Notes: generated by a model not told the origin, from the letters alone. A DNA stretch of 64,000 nt from Micromonospora vinacea (GCF_015751785.1 NZ_JADOTY010000001.1:5456001-5520000), one strand, 5' to 3'; counted from the stretch's first letter, positions 8,643-16,838 are shown. Numbers and translations are program-made.

Positions 8643-8730
8643 GGTGCCTCCCGGCGGGTCTGACGGCTGCGCGATGGTCGTGCCGACGCTACCGTGACCG
8701 GCGCGGGTCGGTCGTCGAGAGGAGCGTCAC

Positions 8731-9564
8731 ATGCAGCGGGCGTTGGTGCTCGGCGGCGGCGGGGTGACCGGGGTGGCCTGGGAGTTGGGGCTGCTGGCCG
8801 GGTTGGTCGAGCGGGGCGTGCCGGTCACCGAGGCTGACCTGGTGGTGGGCACGTCGGCGGGTTCGTTGGTCGGCGCGCAGGTGTGCTCCGGGTCGCCCGT
8901 GGAGCGTTTCTACGCCGAGCAGTTGGCGCCGCCGTCGAGTGAGCTGGCGGCACGGTTGGGCTTCGCGACGCTGGCGCGGCTGATCTGGGCCGGTGGTCGG
9001 ACCCGCGACGCGGTGCGCTCGCGGGCGCGGATCGGGGCGATGGCGGTGGCGGCGCGTACCCAGTCGGAGGCGTCGCGGCGCGCGGTCATCGAGGCCCGTC
9101 TGCCGGAGCGGGAGTGGCCGCAGCGGCGGCTGCTGATCACGGCGGTGGACGCGTCGTCCGGTGAGTTCGTGGTGTTCGACAGTGACAGCGGGGTGTCCCT
9201 GGTGGACGCGGTGGGCGCGAGTTGCGCGGTGCCCGGGGTGTGGCCGCCGGTGACGATCGGCGGGCGCCGTTTCGTCGACGGTGGGATGCGCTCGAGCGTG
9301 AACGCGGACCTGGCGGCGGATGCGCGCAGGGTGCTGGTGCTCGCGCCGACGTCGGCGGCGTTCGGGCCGATGCCACGGCTGTCGGCGCAGGTGGACGCGT
9401 TGCGGGCGGCCGGGTCGCGGGTCGTGGTGCTGACCCCGGACGCGGCGGCGCGTACGGCGATCGGCCGCAACGTGCTGGACCCGGCGCGGCGGGCGGGCGC
9501 GGCGCGGGCCGGGCGGGCCCAGGCCGACGTGGTGGCCGACGAGGTGGCGGCGCTCTGGGAGTGA
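8731..9564 (+). CDS. Patatin-like phospholipase family protein
   Basis: A 277-aa patatin-fold protein. The oxyanion loop GGGGVTG is at residues 8-14, the nucleophile elbow GTSAGS at about 39-44, and the dyad Asp in VDGGM at about 183. These form the Ser-Asp dyad of patatin and cPLA2-type lipid acyl hydrolases. No signal peptide or membrane helix is seen, so it acts in the cytosol or at the inner face of the membrane. GAGAGGAG precedes the ATG. The peroxiredoxin gene follows 45 bases later on the same strand. Confidence 0.92.
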   Translation: MQRALVLGGGGVTGVAWELGLLAGLVERGVPVTEADLVVGTSAGSLVGAQVCSGSPVERFYAEQLAPPSSELAARLGFATLARLIWAGGRTRDAVRSRARIGAMAVAARTQSEASRRAVIEARLPEREWPQRRLLITAVDASSGEFVVFDSDSGVSLVDAVGASCAVPGVWPPVTIGGRRFVDGGMRSSVNADLAADARRVLVLAPTSAAFGPMPRLSAQVDALRAAGSRVVVLTPDAAARTAIGRNVLDPARRAGAARAGRAQADVVADEVAALWE

Positions 9565-9609
9565 TCGCTTACGCTCACCGCGCGGTCGATCAGACGACGG
9601 AGGTGCGCG

Positions 9610-10071
9610 GTGGCGGGTGTGGGTGTCGGCGACGAGGTGCAGGATTTCGAGCTGCCGGATGAGACGGGCACGCCGCGGCGGCTGTCGGAGTTCCTGGCGG
9701 GCGGGCCGGTGGTGCTGTTCTTCTACCCGGCGGCGATGACCCGGGGGTGCACGGCGGAGAGCTGCCACTTCCGCGACCTCGCTGCGGAGTTCACGGCGCT
9801 GGGCGCGTCGAGGGTGGGCATCAGCCGCGACCCGGTGGCGAAGCAGGCGGAGTTCTCGAAGCTGCACGGCTTCGACTATCCGCTGCTGTCGGACGCCGAC
9901 GGCGCGGTGGCGCAGCAGTTCGGGGTCAAGCGGCGGGTGCCGTTGGGGCCGTTGAGCATGAAGCGCATGACGTTCGTGATCGGCGCCGACCGGCGGGTCA
10001 TCGAGGTGATCCACAGTGAGGTCAGCATGAACGACCACGCGGACCGGGCGCTGCGGGCGCTGGGAGGCTGA
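9610..10071 (+). CDS. bcp: Peroxiredoxin, BCP/PrxQ type
   Basis: A 153-aa thiol peroxidase that reduces hydrogen peroxide and organic peroxides with thioredoxin-like donors. The peroxidatic Cys is in MTRGCTAESCHF (about residue 43), and a second Cys five residues later fits the resolving Cys of atypical 2-Cys BCP proteins. The family LPDETG start and GVKRRVP region are present. GTG 9610 is supported by GGAGG upstream. It lies 45 bases after the patatin-like gene and may share its transcript, which would pair lipid turnover with peroxide removal (inference). Confidence 0.93.
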   Translation: MAGVGVGDEVQDFELPDETGTPRRLSEFLAGGPVVLFFYPAAMTRGCTAESCHFRDLAAEFTALGASRVGISRDPVAKQAEFSKLHGFDYPLLSDADGAVAQQFGVKRRVPLGPLSMKRMTFVIGADRRVIEVIHSEVSMNDHADRALRALGG

Positions 10072-10155
10072 GCGGGGTGTGAGCCCCGTGCGCCGGGTGT
10101 CGCAGCCGGCTGGTATCAAGACAGCAATCAAACAGGTGTACGGAAGAGGGTTGTG

Positions 10156-10839
10156 ATGGATGCCGGCCAGGGTTTGTCCACTAGCGAGGTGCAGAGCATC
10201 CGGGAGGCGTTGGCGGCCGGGCGCAAACCGCGGGTGGTGTTCACCGCGGCGGCGGGGCAGATCGCCGGTCAGGTCGGTCAGGTGATCGAGCTGACCGACC
10301 CCGAGGTGTCCGACGAGTTCGTGGTGGTGCGTTTCGGTCGCGACGAGTTGCCGTTCTCCCCCGCCGACCTGGCGGTGGCACCCAAGGGCGTCACGCGTCG
10401 GGTGGTGGAGCCGAAGCCGGAGCCCGAGCCGGAGCCGCCCGCGGTGGCCGCGCCGGAGTTCGTGTTGGACACGCCGCGGGTGCCCGCGCAGCGACAGGAG
10501 GAGCCGAAGGTGGAGCAGACGGAGAAGCCGCCGGCGCGGCGGGCGGTCAAGGCCGTCAAGCCGAAGGGCCCCGCGGGTCTCACCGTCACCCTGGCGTACG
10601 CCGACGGTGAGTGGACCGTCGCGGCGCAGCAGGGCAGCAAGGCCCTGGCGAAGCCGTACGTGGTGAAGCCGGCGGAGGCGTTGAAGATGGTGGCCCTGGT
10701 CGACGTGCCGGGGGTGCAGGAGGCGGTGGAGCAGATCCTCGGCACCGAGCGGGCCGAGGCGGAGCAGCAGGCCGAGAAGCTGCGCGCCGAGTTGGCCGAG
10801 ATCGAGGCCCGGCTGGCGGAGCTGCGCGAGGCCCGCTGA
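10156..10839 (+). CDS. Conserved protein with coiled-coil C-terminus
   Basis: A 227-aa protein with three visible parts. Residues 1-80 are a compact domain (SEVQSIREALAAGRKPRVVF onward). Residues 85-140 are a low-complexity linker of Pro, Glu and Lys. The rest holds TLAYADGEWTVAAQQGSKAL and then a heptad-rich helix of Glu, Ala, Arg and Leu, probably a coiled coil for self-assembly. I know such proteins only as conserved hypotheticals of Micromonosporaceae. ATG 10156 directly follows an in-frame GTG at 10153, and either could initiate after AGAGGG. No operon partner is evident. Confidence 0.75.
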   Translation: MDAGQGLSTSEVQSIREALAAGRKPRVVFTAAAGQIAGQVGQVIELTDPEVSDEFVVVRFGRDELPFSPADLAVAPKGVTRRVVEPKPEPEPEPPAVAAPEFVLDTPRVPAQRQEEPKVEQTEKPPARRAVKAVKPKGPAGLTVTLAYADGEWTVAAQQGSKALAKPYVVKPAEALKMVALVDVPGVQEAVEQILGTERAEAEQQAEKLRAELAEIEARLAELREAR

Positions 10840-10845
10840 GGCGGG

Positions 10846-11298
10846 TCAGCGCTGGCTGTGGTGGCGCAGCAGCCGGGTGAGCAGGCGCGTCAGCTGCTCG
10901 CGTTCGGTGGTGGACAGCGGGGCGAGCAGGTCGTCCTGGACGCGATCCAGGGTCGCGCCCATGCGGCGGGCCTCGTCGGCGCCGGCGTCGGTGACGCTGA
11001 TGACGTTGCGGCGGCGATCGGCCGGGTCGGGGGCACGCACCACGAGCCCTCGGCCGGCCAGGTCGTTGATGGCGGCCACCACATCGCTGCGGTCGATGCC
11101 GCAGCGACGGCCGAGGTCGGCCTGGCTCGCTGGCCCGTCCTCGGCCAGGCTGGCGAGCAGTCGGTAGTGGTAGCCGCGTAGGTCGTGCGCGGCGAAGCCC
11201 TCGCTGAGCAGGCGGGTGGCATGGCTGGCGGTCTGGTTGAGCAGCCAGGTCCCGGTGGTGCTGAGCCCGGCGGGTGACTGCGGGGCCGCGTTGTCCAT
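10846..11298 (-). CDS. MarR family transcriptional regulator
   Basis: A 150-aa winged-helix repressor of the MarR family. The HTH region covers ASQADLGRRCGIDRSDVVAA and the wing contains DPADRRRNVISVT with the conserved D-R-R. The start at ATG 11298 fits family length; upstream in-frame codons would run into the operator DNA. It is divergent from a second MarR-like gene at 11396. The two palindromes at 11347-11380 lie between them and are likely bound by one or both regulators. Its ligand is unknown. Confidence 0.88.
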   Translation of the reverse strand: MDNAAPQSPAGLSTTGTWLLNQTASHATRLLSEGFAAHDLRGYHYRLLASLAEDGPASQADLGRRCGIDRSDVVAAINDLAGRGLVVRAPDPADRRRNVISVTDAGADEARRMGATLDRVQDDLLAPLSTTEREQLTRLLTRLLRHHSQR

Positions 11299-11346
11299 GA
11301 GTTGCAGCCTACCAGGAATCGTTGGCGCGACCCACGATCGGATGTT

Positions 11347-11380
11347 ACGTTGGTCCGGCCAACGTTGGTTAAGCCAACGT
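11347..11380. promoter_or_regulatory. Tandem palindromic operators between two MarR genes
   Basis: ACGTTGG, 5 bases, CCAACGT (11347-11365) overlaps a second identical-arm palindrome (11362-11368 and 11374-11380), again with a 5-base spacer. The centres are 15 bp apart and the middle half-sites merge into CCAACGTTGG. Perfect symmetry and position in the divergent intergenic region make this a clear MarR-type operator. Confidence 0.8.
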
Positions 11381-11395
11381 ATCGAAGGAGGCGTC

Positions 11396-11842
11396 ATGTC
11401 CACAGTCCCCACCCTCAACGGTCAGGTCATCGGCCAGGCCCACTACGCCACCCGGGCCCTGCTCGAACGAGCCGTCGCTCCCCTCGGCGTCGAGTTCAAC
11501 CAGGTGCTCGCCCTCAACGTTCTCGCCAATGGCCCGACCGAACCGGCACAACTGACGCAGCGCATCACCAGCACCCTCAAGGTTGACGAGCGGGAGGTGC
11601 AGCGGGTGCTCACCACCCTCGTCGACGCGAACCTCGCCCAGGTCGACCACGACGCCGACACACCGCGGCTGCTGCTCACCGACGCCGGCCACGCCGTGCA
11701 GGCCCGGATCGCCGACGCTGTCGCGGACATCAGTGCCCGCCTCTACGCGGACATCCCCACCGACGAGGCCAGCGCCGCCGCCCGCGCGCTCACAGTGGTC
11801 ACCCAGCGCGCCAACGCCGAACTGGCCGCGACCCCGACCTGA
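11396..11842 (+). CDS. MarR-like winged-helix regulator
   Basis: A 148-aa protein with MarR architecture: flanking helices, a winged HTH (about residues 45-95, including TEPAQLTQRITSTLKVDE) and a C-terminal dimer helix. AAGGAGG precedes ATG 11396. The wing DHDADTPRLLLTDAG is less typical than in its neighbour. It is transcribed away from the MarR gene at 10846-11298, and the tandem palindromes lie 16 bases before its start, where a bound repressor would block transcription. No enzyme follows on the same strand, so the pair may control each other or distant genes. Confidence 0.83.
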   Translation: MSTVPTLNGQVIGQAHYATRALLERAVAPLGVEFNQVLALNVLANGPTEPAQLTQRITSTLKVDEREVQRVLTTLVDANLAQVDHDADTPRLLLTDAGHAVQARIADAVADISARLYADIPTDEASAAARALTVVTQRANAELAATPT

Positions 11843-11893
11843 CGGACATGAGCCCGCCGGGTGCGATACCGACGGGGTGCGGGCCCGGTCGGG

Positions 11894-13081
11894 TCAGAAG
11901 TAGTCGAGCAGTTGCGCCGGACCTCCGACGCCCAGCAGGTCCAGGGCGGCCGGGTCGGCGTCACCAGCACAGCGCAACAGGCCGGCCTGCGCGACCGACC
12001 GGGCGTGGGCGGCCCCGGCGTACAGCAACGCGAAACCCCGGACGTCCAGCCGCAGACCCGCCTCGCCGTCGACGCGGGTCAGCTCGGCGGCACCGTCGGC
12101 GACCGCCAACCGCCAGGTGCCGGTGTTCCAGTCGGCGAGCGGGTCGGTGAGGTGGAAGTCGACGGCGCCCCGGGCGTGGGCGGGCCAGCCCCGTGCGCCT
12201 ACCGCCCGGGCCACGTCCACCGGCCGGTGCATCCACAGGTCCCGCTCGTGCTCGCGGGCCGACTCCAACGGCAGCTGGACGCTGACCGCGTCACCGTCGA
12301 GTGGGCACAGTCGCACTGTCGGCGCGACGCTGGCCCAACTGCCGAGCACCCCGACGAGTTCCCGGGCGGCCTCGGCGGTGACCGCTAGGGCCTCGTCGAC
12401 GGTGAGCACCGAGTCGGCCCCGTAGCCCCGACCCCGCTGCCAGGTGGCGTAGCCGACCAGCTCACCGTCGGCCTCGACGAGGGTGACCCCGTCGCCGGGC
12501 AGGCCGCGGTCGGCGGCGTCGAACAGTTCACCCCGGCGGGTCAGCATGCCGTTGCGGTGCCGGGTGACCCGCTCGTACAGGGCGTCGACGGCTGGCAGGT
12601 CGGCGGGCGTGCCGGCCCGGACGGTGAGGTGCGACGCGGGCCGGTGCCGGGGCAGCGCGGCGGTGGCCAGGTCGACGGTACGCAGCACCCCGGCAGCCTC
12701 CCACCCGCAGGCCCGGTACGGGGCGGCGACGGTCGGGTAGAGCGCGCTGATCGCCGCCCCACGGTTGTGGGCACCACGCAGCAGCCCGGTGAGCAGGGCG
12801 CGACCCACACCCCGACCCCGGGCCTCGGGGGCGACGGCCACCCCGGCCACGTCGGCGGCCGGCACCGCCCGCCCGGACCACCACTGGTCGTGGTGCAGGT
12901 CGACGGCCTTACCGACCAGGCGGCCGGCGTCGTCGAACGCGCCGTAACGGGTCCGGCCCGGTGCCGTCGCGGACGTGGGCGCCTGGTGCTGCGGGTCGGA
13001 GCCGAACGCGAACCGGCCCAGCTCCCAGGCGGCGTCGAGGTCGTCGGCGGTGAGTTCGCGTACGTGCACGGTGGCGGGCAT
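11894..13081 (-). CDS. Eis-like GNAT N-acetyltransferase
   Basis: A 395-aa protein with the three-part layout of the Eis (enhanced intracellular survival) family: an N-terminal GNAT domain with acetyl-CoA loop VAPEARGRGVGRALL, a second degenerate GNAT domain (about 150-280) and an SCP2-like C-terminal domain. It ends in Phe (LLDYF); in Eis proteins the C-terminal carboxylate is the catalytic base, so the end is functionally significant. Known members acetylate amines on aminoglycosides or proteins, but the substrate here is open. ATG 13081 was chosen by alignment of the GNAT start; the ribosome site is weak. Confidence 0.88.
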   Translation of the reverse strand: MPATVHVRELTADDLDAAWELGRFAFGSDPQHQAPTSATAPGRTRYGAFDDAGRLVGKAVDLHHDQWWSGRAVPAADVAGVAVAPEARGRGVGRALLTGLLRGAHNRGAAISALYPTVAAPYRACGWEAAGVLRTVDLATAALPRHRPASHLTVRAGTPADLPAVDALYERVTRHRNGMLTRRGELFDAADRGLPGDGVTLVEADGELVGYATWQRGRGYGADSVLTVDEALAVTAEAARELVGVLGSWASVAPTVRLCPLDGDAVSVQLPLESAREHERDLWMHRPVDVARAVGARGWPAHARGAVDFHLTDPLADWNTGTWRLAVADGAAELTRVDGEAGLRLDVRGFALLYAGAAHARSVAQAGLLRCAGDADPAALDLLGVGGPAQLLDYF

Positions 13082-13162
13082 CGGCACACCGTAGCGGGAC
13101 GGCCTCCCGGCGACCGCCGATTTTTTTGCGGCCAGTATCCCGCCGTCCCCCACCTCCCCCCA

Positions 13163-13246
13163 CCCGGTCGATCATGGAGTTGTGGTGGGCGCCAAAGCAC
13201 GTCTCACCGAGCCAAACCCGGCACCACAACTGCATGATCGACCGGG
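13163..13246. repeat. Long imperfect inverted repeat, 24-base arms
   Basis: Arms at 13163-13186 and 13223-13246 match in 23 of 24 positions around a 36-base centre. The arm core reads GATCATGGAGTTGTGGT. The element lies in the 278-base gap between the Eis-like gene and the arginase-family gene and shares its style with the adjacent element at 13255. It may be a short palindromic mobile or REP-like repeat. Confidence 0.7.
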
Positions 13247-13254
13247 AAGGGCCG

Positions 13255-13323
13255 CGATCTTGCAGTTGCTGCACCGACGTAGGGGGCATTCCGCGCATCC
13301 CGGCAACCGGAACTGCAAGATCG
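13255..13323. repeat. Second inverted repeat, 13-base arms
   Basis: CGATCTTGCAGTT at 13255-13267 is repeated inverted (AACTGCAAGATCG) at 13311-13323. It starts 8 bases after the preceding inverted repeat. Both share a GATC-TTGCAGTT-like core. Confidence 0.65.
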
Positions 13324-13359
13324 GCGGGGGCGCGGGCGCGGGGCGCGGGCATGGGGGTG

Positions 13360-14193
13360 TCAGGTGGGAGGGTCTTTTCTCAGGCCGAGTGCGTCCAGCA
13401 CCACGATGAGCACCTGCTGGTCGTGCTTGAGCTGCGGAACGTACTCGGTGATCCCCACCCCGACCACCTGGTGGCGGGCGCGCAGGGCGGTCAGCGACAG
13501 TGCCAACGCGGTGGGGGTCAGGCCGCCGCGGGTGGGCACCGCCACGGCAGGCAACGCGGACGGGTCCAGCACGTCCAGGTCCAGGTGCACGTAGACAGCG
13601 GCGCCGGGTGGGGGCAGCTCGGCCAGCCGGGTGGGCTGCGCGCCCAGCGCTGCGCAGTCCAGCACCGTCAGGTCGTGCCGGTGCGCGTACTCGACCTCGG
13701 CGGGGTCGAGATCCCGGACCCCGGCCAGCGCGACCTGCCCCGGCGTGAGGCAACCAGGTGCCGGCAGCGTGCCGTCCGCGTCCGCGTCGAGCAGCAGACG
13801 CAGGGGCATGCCGTGCGCCGTCCCGCTCGGCGAGCTCGCGGGTGTGTTGAGGTCACCGTGCGCGTCGATCCAGAGCACGAACAGCCGCTGCGCGTAGTGG
13901 CCCGCGAGGTGGGCCACCGACGCGACCTCGACCGCGCAGTCCCCGCCCAACGTCAGCAGCCGCCGCGGGCGGTGCCGCCCGAGCACGTCCCGGTGGGCGC
14001 GGTACGCGTCGACGACTGCGGCGCGGTGGCGGACGCCCTTCTCCCGCTCCGACCCGCCGGCCGGGACCGGCACGGTGACCCGCCGCGCCCCCGGCGCGGT
14101 CAGGGCGCCCAACACGGCCGCCCCGTCGCGCACCCGGATGTCGTCCGCGCCCTGCCACATCGGTACCAGTACGTCGAGATCCCGGTTCCACAT
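13360..14193 (-). CDS. Arginase family (ureohydrolase-fold) protein
   Basis: A 277-aa ureohydrolase-fold protein. The metal-binding signatures are present: GGDCAVE (about 80-86), DAHGD (about 108) and HLDLDVLDP (about 199-207). The first is usually GGDHS; the usual metal-binding His is replaced by Cys here, seen also in divergent actinobacterial members, so the two-manganese site may be altered and the substrate may not be arginine. ATG 14193 with GGAAGA upstream sets the start. It lies 57 bases downstream of cydB on the same strand and could be read from the cyd transcript. Confidence 0.85.
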   Translation of the reverse strand: MWNRDLDVLVPMWQGADDIRVRDGAAVLGALTAPGARRVTVPVPAGGSEREKGVRHRAAVVDAYRAHRDVLGRHRPRRLLTLGGDCAVEVASVAHLAGHYAQRLFVLWIDAHGDLNTPASSPSGTAHGMPLRLLLDADADGTLPAPGCLTPGQVALAGVRDLDPAEVEYAHRHDLTVLDCAALGAQPTRLAELPPPGAAVYVHLDLDVLDPSALPAVAVPTRGGLTPTALALSLTALRARHQVVGVGITEYVPQLKHDQQVLIVVLDALGLRKDPPT

Positions 14194-14232
14194 GGTGGCG
14201 ATCTTCCCAGCCGACTGGCTGCGCACCCTGTC

Positions 14233-14264
14233 GGTCAGTGCCGCGGGAGGTCAGTGCTGCGGGA
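14233..14264. repeat. 16-bp tandem duplication at the cydB stop
   Basis: GGTCAGTGCCGCGGGA (14233-14248) is directly followed by the same 16 bases with one difference (14249-14264). The second copy contains the cydB stop codon and last codons. It looks like replication slippage. Confidence 0.6.
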
Positions 14265-15249
14265 TGTTGGCCACGCCGATGCGCTTGCGGAACACCCAGT
14301 ACGTCCATCCCTGGTAGGCCAGCACCACCGGAGTGAAGATCACCGCCACCCAGGTCATGATCTTCAGGGTGTACGGGGTGGACGCGGCGTTGGTGGCCGT
14401 CAGCGTGCCGGCCGCGTCCAGGGTGGAGGGCAGCACGTTCGGGAACAACGCCGCGAACAGGGTCGCCACGGCCAGGCCGATCGCCACTGCGGTGCCGGTG
14501 AACGCCCAGCCTTCCCGGCGCACCCGGGCGGCGGCCAGCCCACCGAGCAGGGCCAGGGCCGCGCCGACGGCAAGCACGACGGCGGCCGCGCTGGAGCGGA
14601 TGCTCAGCGTCCAGGTCAGGAACACAACAGCGAGCACGGCGGCGCCCACACCCAGACGCACCGCGAGGGCACCCGCCCGCTCCCGGACGTCGCCGGTGGT
14701 CTTCAGGGCGATGAACACCGCGCCGTGGGTGAGGAACAGCGCGAGGGTGGTCGCGCCGCCCAGCAGGGCGTACGGGTTGAGCAGGTCCAGCAGGCCGCCG
14801 ACGTACTCGTGGTCGGCGTCCAGCGGCACGCCGCGCAGGATGTTGGCGAAGGCGACGCCCCACAGGATCGCCGGTAGCAGCGAGCCGACCACGATCGCCG
14901 CGTCCCAGCGGCGCTTCCAGGACGCCTCGGGGCGCTTGTGCCGGTATTCGAAGGCGACGCCCCGGGCGATCAGGGCCAGCAGGATCAGCAGCAGCGGCAG
15001 GTAGAAGCCGGAGAAGAGGGTGGCGTACCACTCGGGGAACGCGGCGAACATGGCGCCACCGGCGGTGATCAGCCACACCTCGTTGCCGTCCCAGACCGGG
15101 CCGATGGTGTTGATCAGGACGCGGCGTTCCCGGTCGTCGCGGCCGAGAACGGGCAGCAGCATGCCGACGCCGAAGTCGAAGCCCTCCAGGATGAAGTACC
15201 CGGTGAACAGCACGGCGACGAGGAGAAACCAGATGGTGGTCAGTTCCAC
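14251..15249 (-). CDS. cydB: Cytochrome bd ubiquinol/menaquinol oxidase subunit II
   Basis: A 332-aa polytopic membrane protein with about 8-9 helices, the CydB subunit of cytochrome bd oxidase. The N-terminus has the family pattern FILEGFDFGVGMLLP and GPVWDGNEVW. With CydA it forms the terminal oxidase that takes electrons from the quinol pool to oxygen at low oxygen tension. GTG 15249 is supported by CCGGAG upstream and lies 14 bases after the cydA stop, so the genes form one operon. No cydDC transporter genes follow; the next gene is the arginase-family one. Confidence 0.95.
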   Translation of the reverse strand: MELTTIWFLLVAVLFTGYFILEGFDFGVGMLLPVLGRDDRERRVLINTIGPVWDGNEVWLITAGGAMFAAFPEWYATLFSGFYLPLLLILLALIARGVAFEYRHKRPEASWKRRWDAAIVVGSLLPAILWGVAFANILRGVPLDADHEYVGGLLDLLNPYALLGGATTLALFLTHGAVFIALKTTGDVRERAGALAVRLGVGAAVLAVVFLTWTLSIRSSAAAVVLAVGAALALLGGLAAARVRREGWAFTGTAVAIGLAVATLFAALFPNVLPSTLDAAGTLTATNAASTPYTLKIMTWVAVIFTPVVLAYQGWTYWVFRKRIGVANIPQH

Positions 15250-15263
15250 GATGGGCTCCGGGA

Positions 15264-16676
15264 TCAGTAGGCGAAGGCGAGCGGGCGCTCGGCGTCGTCG
15301 GTGTCGTCGGTGGGGGGTTGCTCGCTGACGTCGGGCACGCCGGCCTTGGCGTAGCGCAGCAGCAGCTTGACCTCGATCACGGCGAGGGTGGCGTAGATCA
15401 GCGTGAAGGCGGTGAACGAGGTAAGCACCTCGGCCAGCGAGACGCTGCGGGACACCCCGTTGCGGGTGAGCATCTCGCCGAAGACGATCCACGGCTGGCG
15501 ACCCATCTCGGTGAAGATCCAGCCGAAGGAGTTGGCCAGCAGCGGCAGCACCGGCATGGCCAGCCCGGCGCGCAGCAGCCACTTGCTGCTCGGGGTGCGG
15601 CCCTTGCGCTGGCTCCAGAGCACCAGCAGGGCGATCGCGCCGGCCGCCATCCCGAAGGCGATCATGAAGCGGAAGCTCCAGTAGGTGACCGGGATGATCG
15701 GGGTGTAGCTGCCCGCGCCGTACTGGGTGGCGTACTGGGCCTGTAGGTCGTTGATGCCGTGCACGGTGCCGTTCGGGTCGCCGGTGCCCAGGTACGACAG
15801 CAGGTACGGGATCTTGAGGGCGAACACCTCGCGGCTGCCGTCGAGGCTGCCGATGGTGAGCACGGAGAACGAGGCGGGGCTCTCGGTGGTGTAGAGGCCC
15901 TCGGCGGCGGCCATTTTCATCGGCTGCACGTCCGTCATGATCTTGCCCTGGATGTCGCCGGTGAACAGCACGGCGGCGGAGGCGACCAGGACCACCCAGG
16001 AGCCGAACTTGGTGGCGAAGCGGTATGCGCCGGTGTCGGCGGAGTCGCGGTTGCGGATGACGTGCCACAGGCCGACGGCGACGATCAGCGACCCGGCGAC
16101 CAGGAACGAGCCGGCCAGGGTGTGCGGGAAGGTGATCAGGGCGACCTTGTTGGTCAGAACGGCCGGGAAGTCGGTCAGTTCGGCGCGGCCGCTGTCGGGG
16201 TTGATCCGGTAGCCGACCGGGTTCTGCATGAACGAGTTCGCCGCGAGGATGAAGTACGCGCTGAGGTTGGTGCCGATCGCGGCGGCCCAGATGCTGGCCA
16301 GGTGCGCCCGCTTGGGCAGCCGGTCCCAGCCGAAGATCCACAGGCCGATGAAGGTGGATTCGAGGAAGAACGCGACGAGCGCCTCGATGGCCAGGGGTGC
16401 GCCGAAGATGTCGCCGACGAAGCGGGAGTAGTCACTCCAGTTCATGCCGAACTGGAACTCCTGCACGATGCCGGTGACCACGCCCATGGCAAAGTTGATC
16501 AGGAACAGTTTGCCGTAGAACTTGGTGAGCTTGAGGTAGCGCTCGTTGCCGGTGCGGTGCCACATCGTCTGCAGGATGGCCACCAGCACGGAGAGCCCGA
16601 TGGTCAGCGGCACGAAAAGGAAGTGGTAGACGGTGGTGACACCGAACTGCCAGCGGGCAACGTCCAACGCGTCCAC
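15264..16676 (-). CDS. cydA: Cytochrome bd oxidase subunit I
   Basis: A 470-aa haem-binding subunit with about 9 helices. DVARWQFGVTTVYHFLFVPL at the N-terminus contains the conserved axial His, GRQPW (about position 390) is a signature of the family, and the periplasmic Q-loop is of the short type. I chose GTG 16676 because GGGGGA precedes it; an upstream ATG at 16694 has no ribosome site. It carries the quinol site and the b-type and d-type haems. A compound palindrome lies just upstream (16698-16722), suggesting strong transcriptional control of the cydAB operon. Confidence 0.95.
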   Translation of the reverse strand: MDALDVARWQFGVTTVYHFLFVPLTIGLSVLVAILQTMWHRTGNERYLKLTKFYGKLFLINFAMGVVTGIVQEFQFGMNWSDYSRFVGDIFGAPLAIEALVAFFLESTFIGLWIFGWDRLPKRAHLASIWAAAIGTNLSAYFILAANSFMQNPVGYRINPDSGRAELTDFPAVLTNKVALITFPHTLAGSFLVAGSLIVAVGLWHVIRNRDSADTGAYRFATKFGSWVVLVASAAVLFTGDIQGKIMTDVQPMKMAAAEGLYTTESPASFSVLTIGSLDGSREVFALKIPYLLSYLGTGDPNGTVHGINDLQAQYATQYGAGSYTPIIPVTYWSFRFMIAFGMAAGAIALLVLWSQRKGRTPSSKWLLRAGLAMPVLPLLANSFGWIFTEMGRQPWIVFGEMLTRNGVSRSVSLAEVLTSFTAFTLIYATLAVIEVKLLLRYAKAGVPDVSEQPPTDDTDDAERPLAFAY

Positions 16677-16697
16677 CTGAAATCCCCCAACCATCCG

Positions 16698-16722
16698 TAC
16701 TACAAGACGTAGTAAATACTAC
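16698..16722. promoter_or_regulatory. Compound palindrome upstream of cydAB
   Basis: TACTAC at 16698-16703, GTAGTA at 16709-16714 and TACTAC at 16717-16722 form two overlapping perfect palindromes with spacers of 5 and 2 bases. The element lies within 50 bases of the cydA start in a short AT-richer stretch. It does not match the Rex consensus (TGTGAACGCGTTCACA type), which often controls cyd operons in actinobacteria. The binding protein is unknown. Confidence 0.7.
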
Positions 16723-16838
16723 TGCTCGTCGTAGAGGATTGGGCAGGGCCGGGCGGCCCGAACACACCCGGGACCAATGACCCTGATCACCCGACCCGCC
16801 CTCGCGGCTGCGCCGCCGCGTGCGACGATGGCGCGCTG

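Noticed and set aside
8689-10131. 480-aa minus-strand frame opposite patatin and bcp genes
   Set aside because: Arg/His/Pro-rich shadow; both plus-strand genes carry catalytic motifs.
13163-13323. CRISPR array
   Set aside because: Repeats are inverted, not direct, with unequal spacing and no cas genes nearby. No other array-like repeats were seen in the window.
13126-14877. 583-aa plus-strand open frame opposite the arginase and cydB genes
   Set aside because: Low-complexity His/Gln/Arg composition; both minus-strand genes have clear motifs.
14251-16341. 696-aa apparent fusion running from inside cydA into cydB
   Set aside because: Only the last 332 residues are CydB; the upstream part is an out-of-frame reading of cydA, and GTG 15249 has a ribosome site.
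16698-16722. Rex operator upstream of cydAB
   Set aside because: The half-sites TACTAC/GTAGTA do not match the Rex TGTGAAC/GTTCACA pattern.
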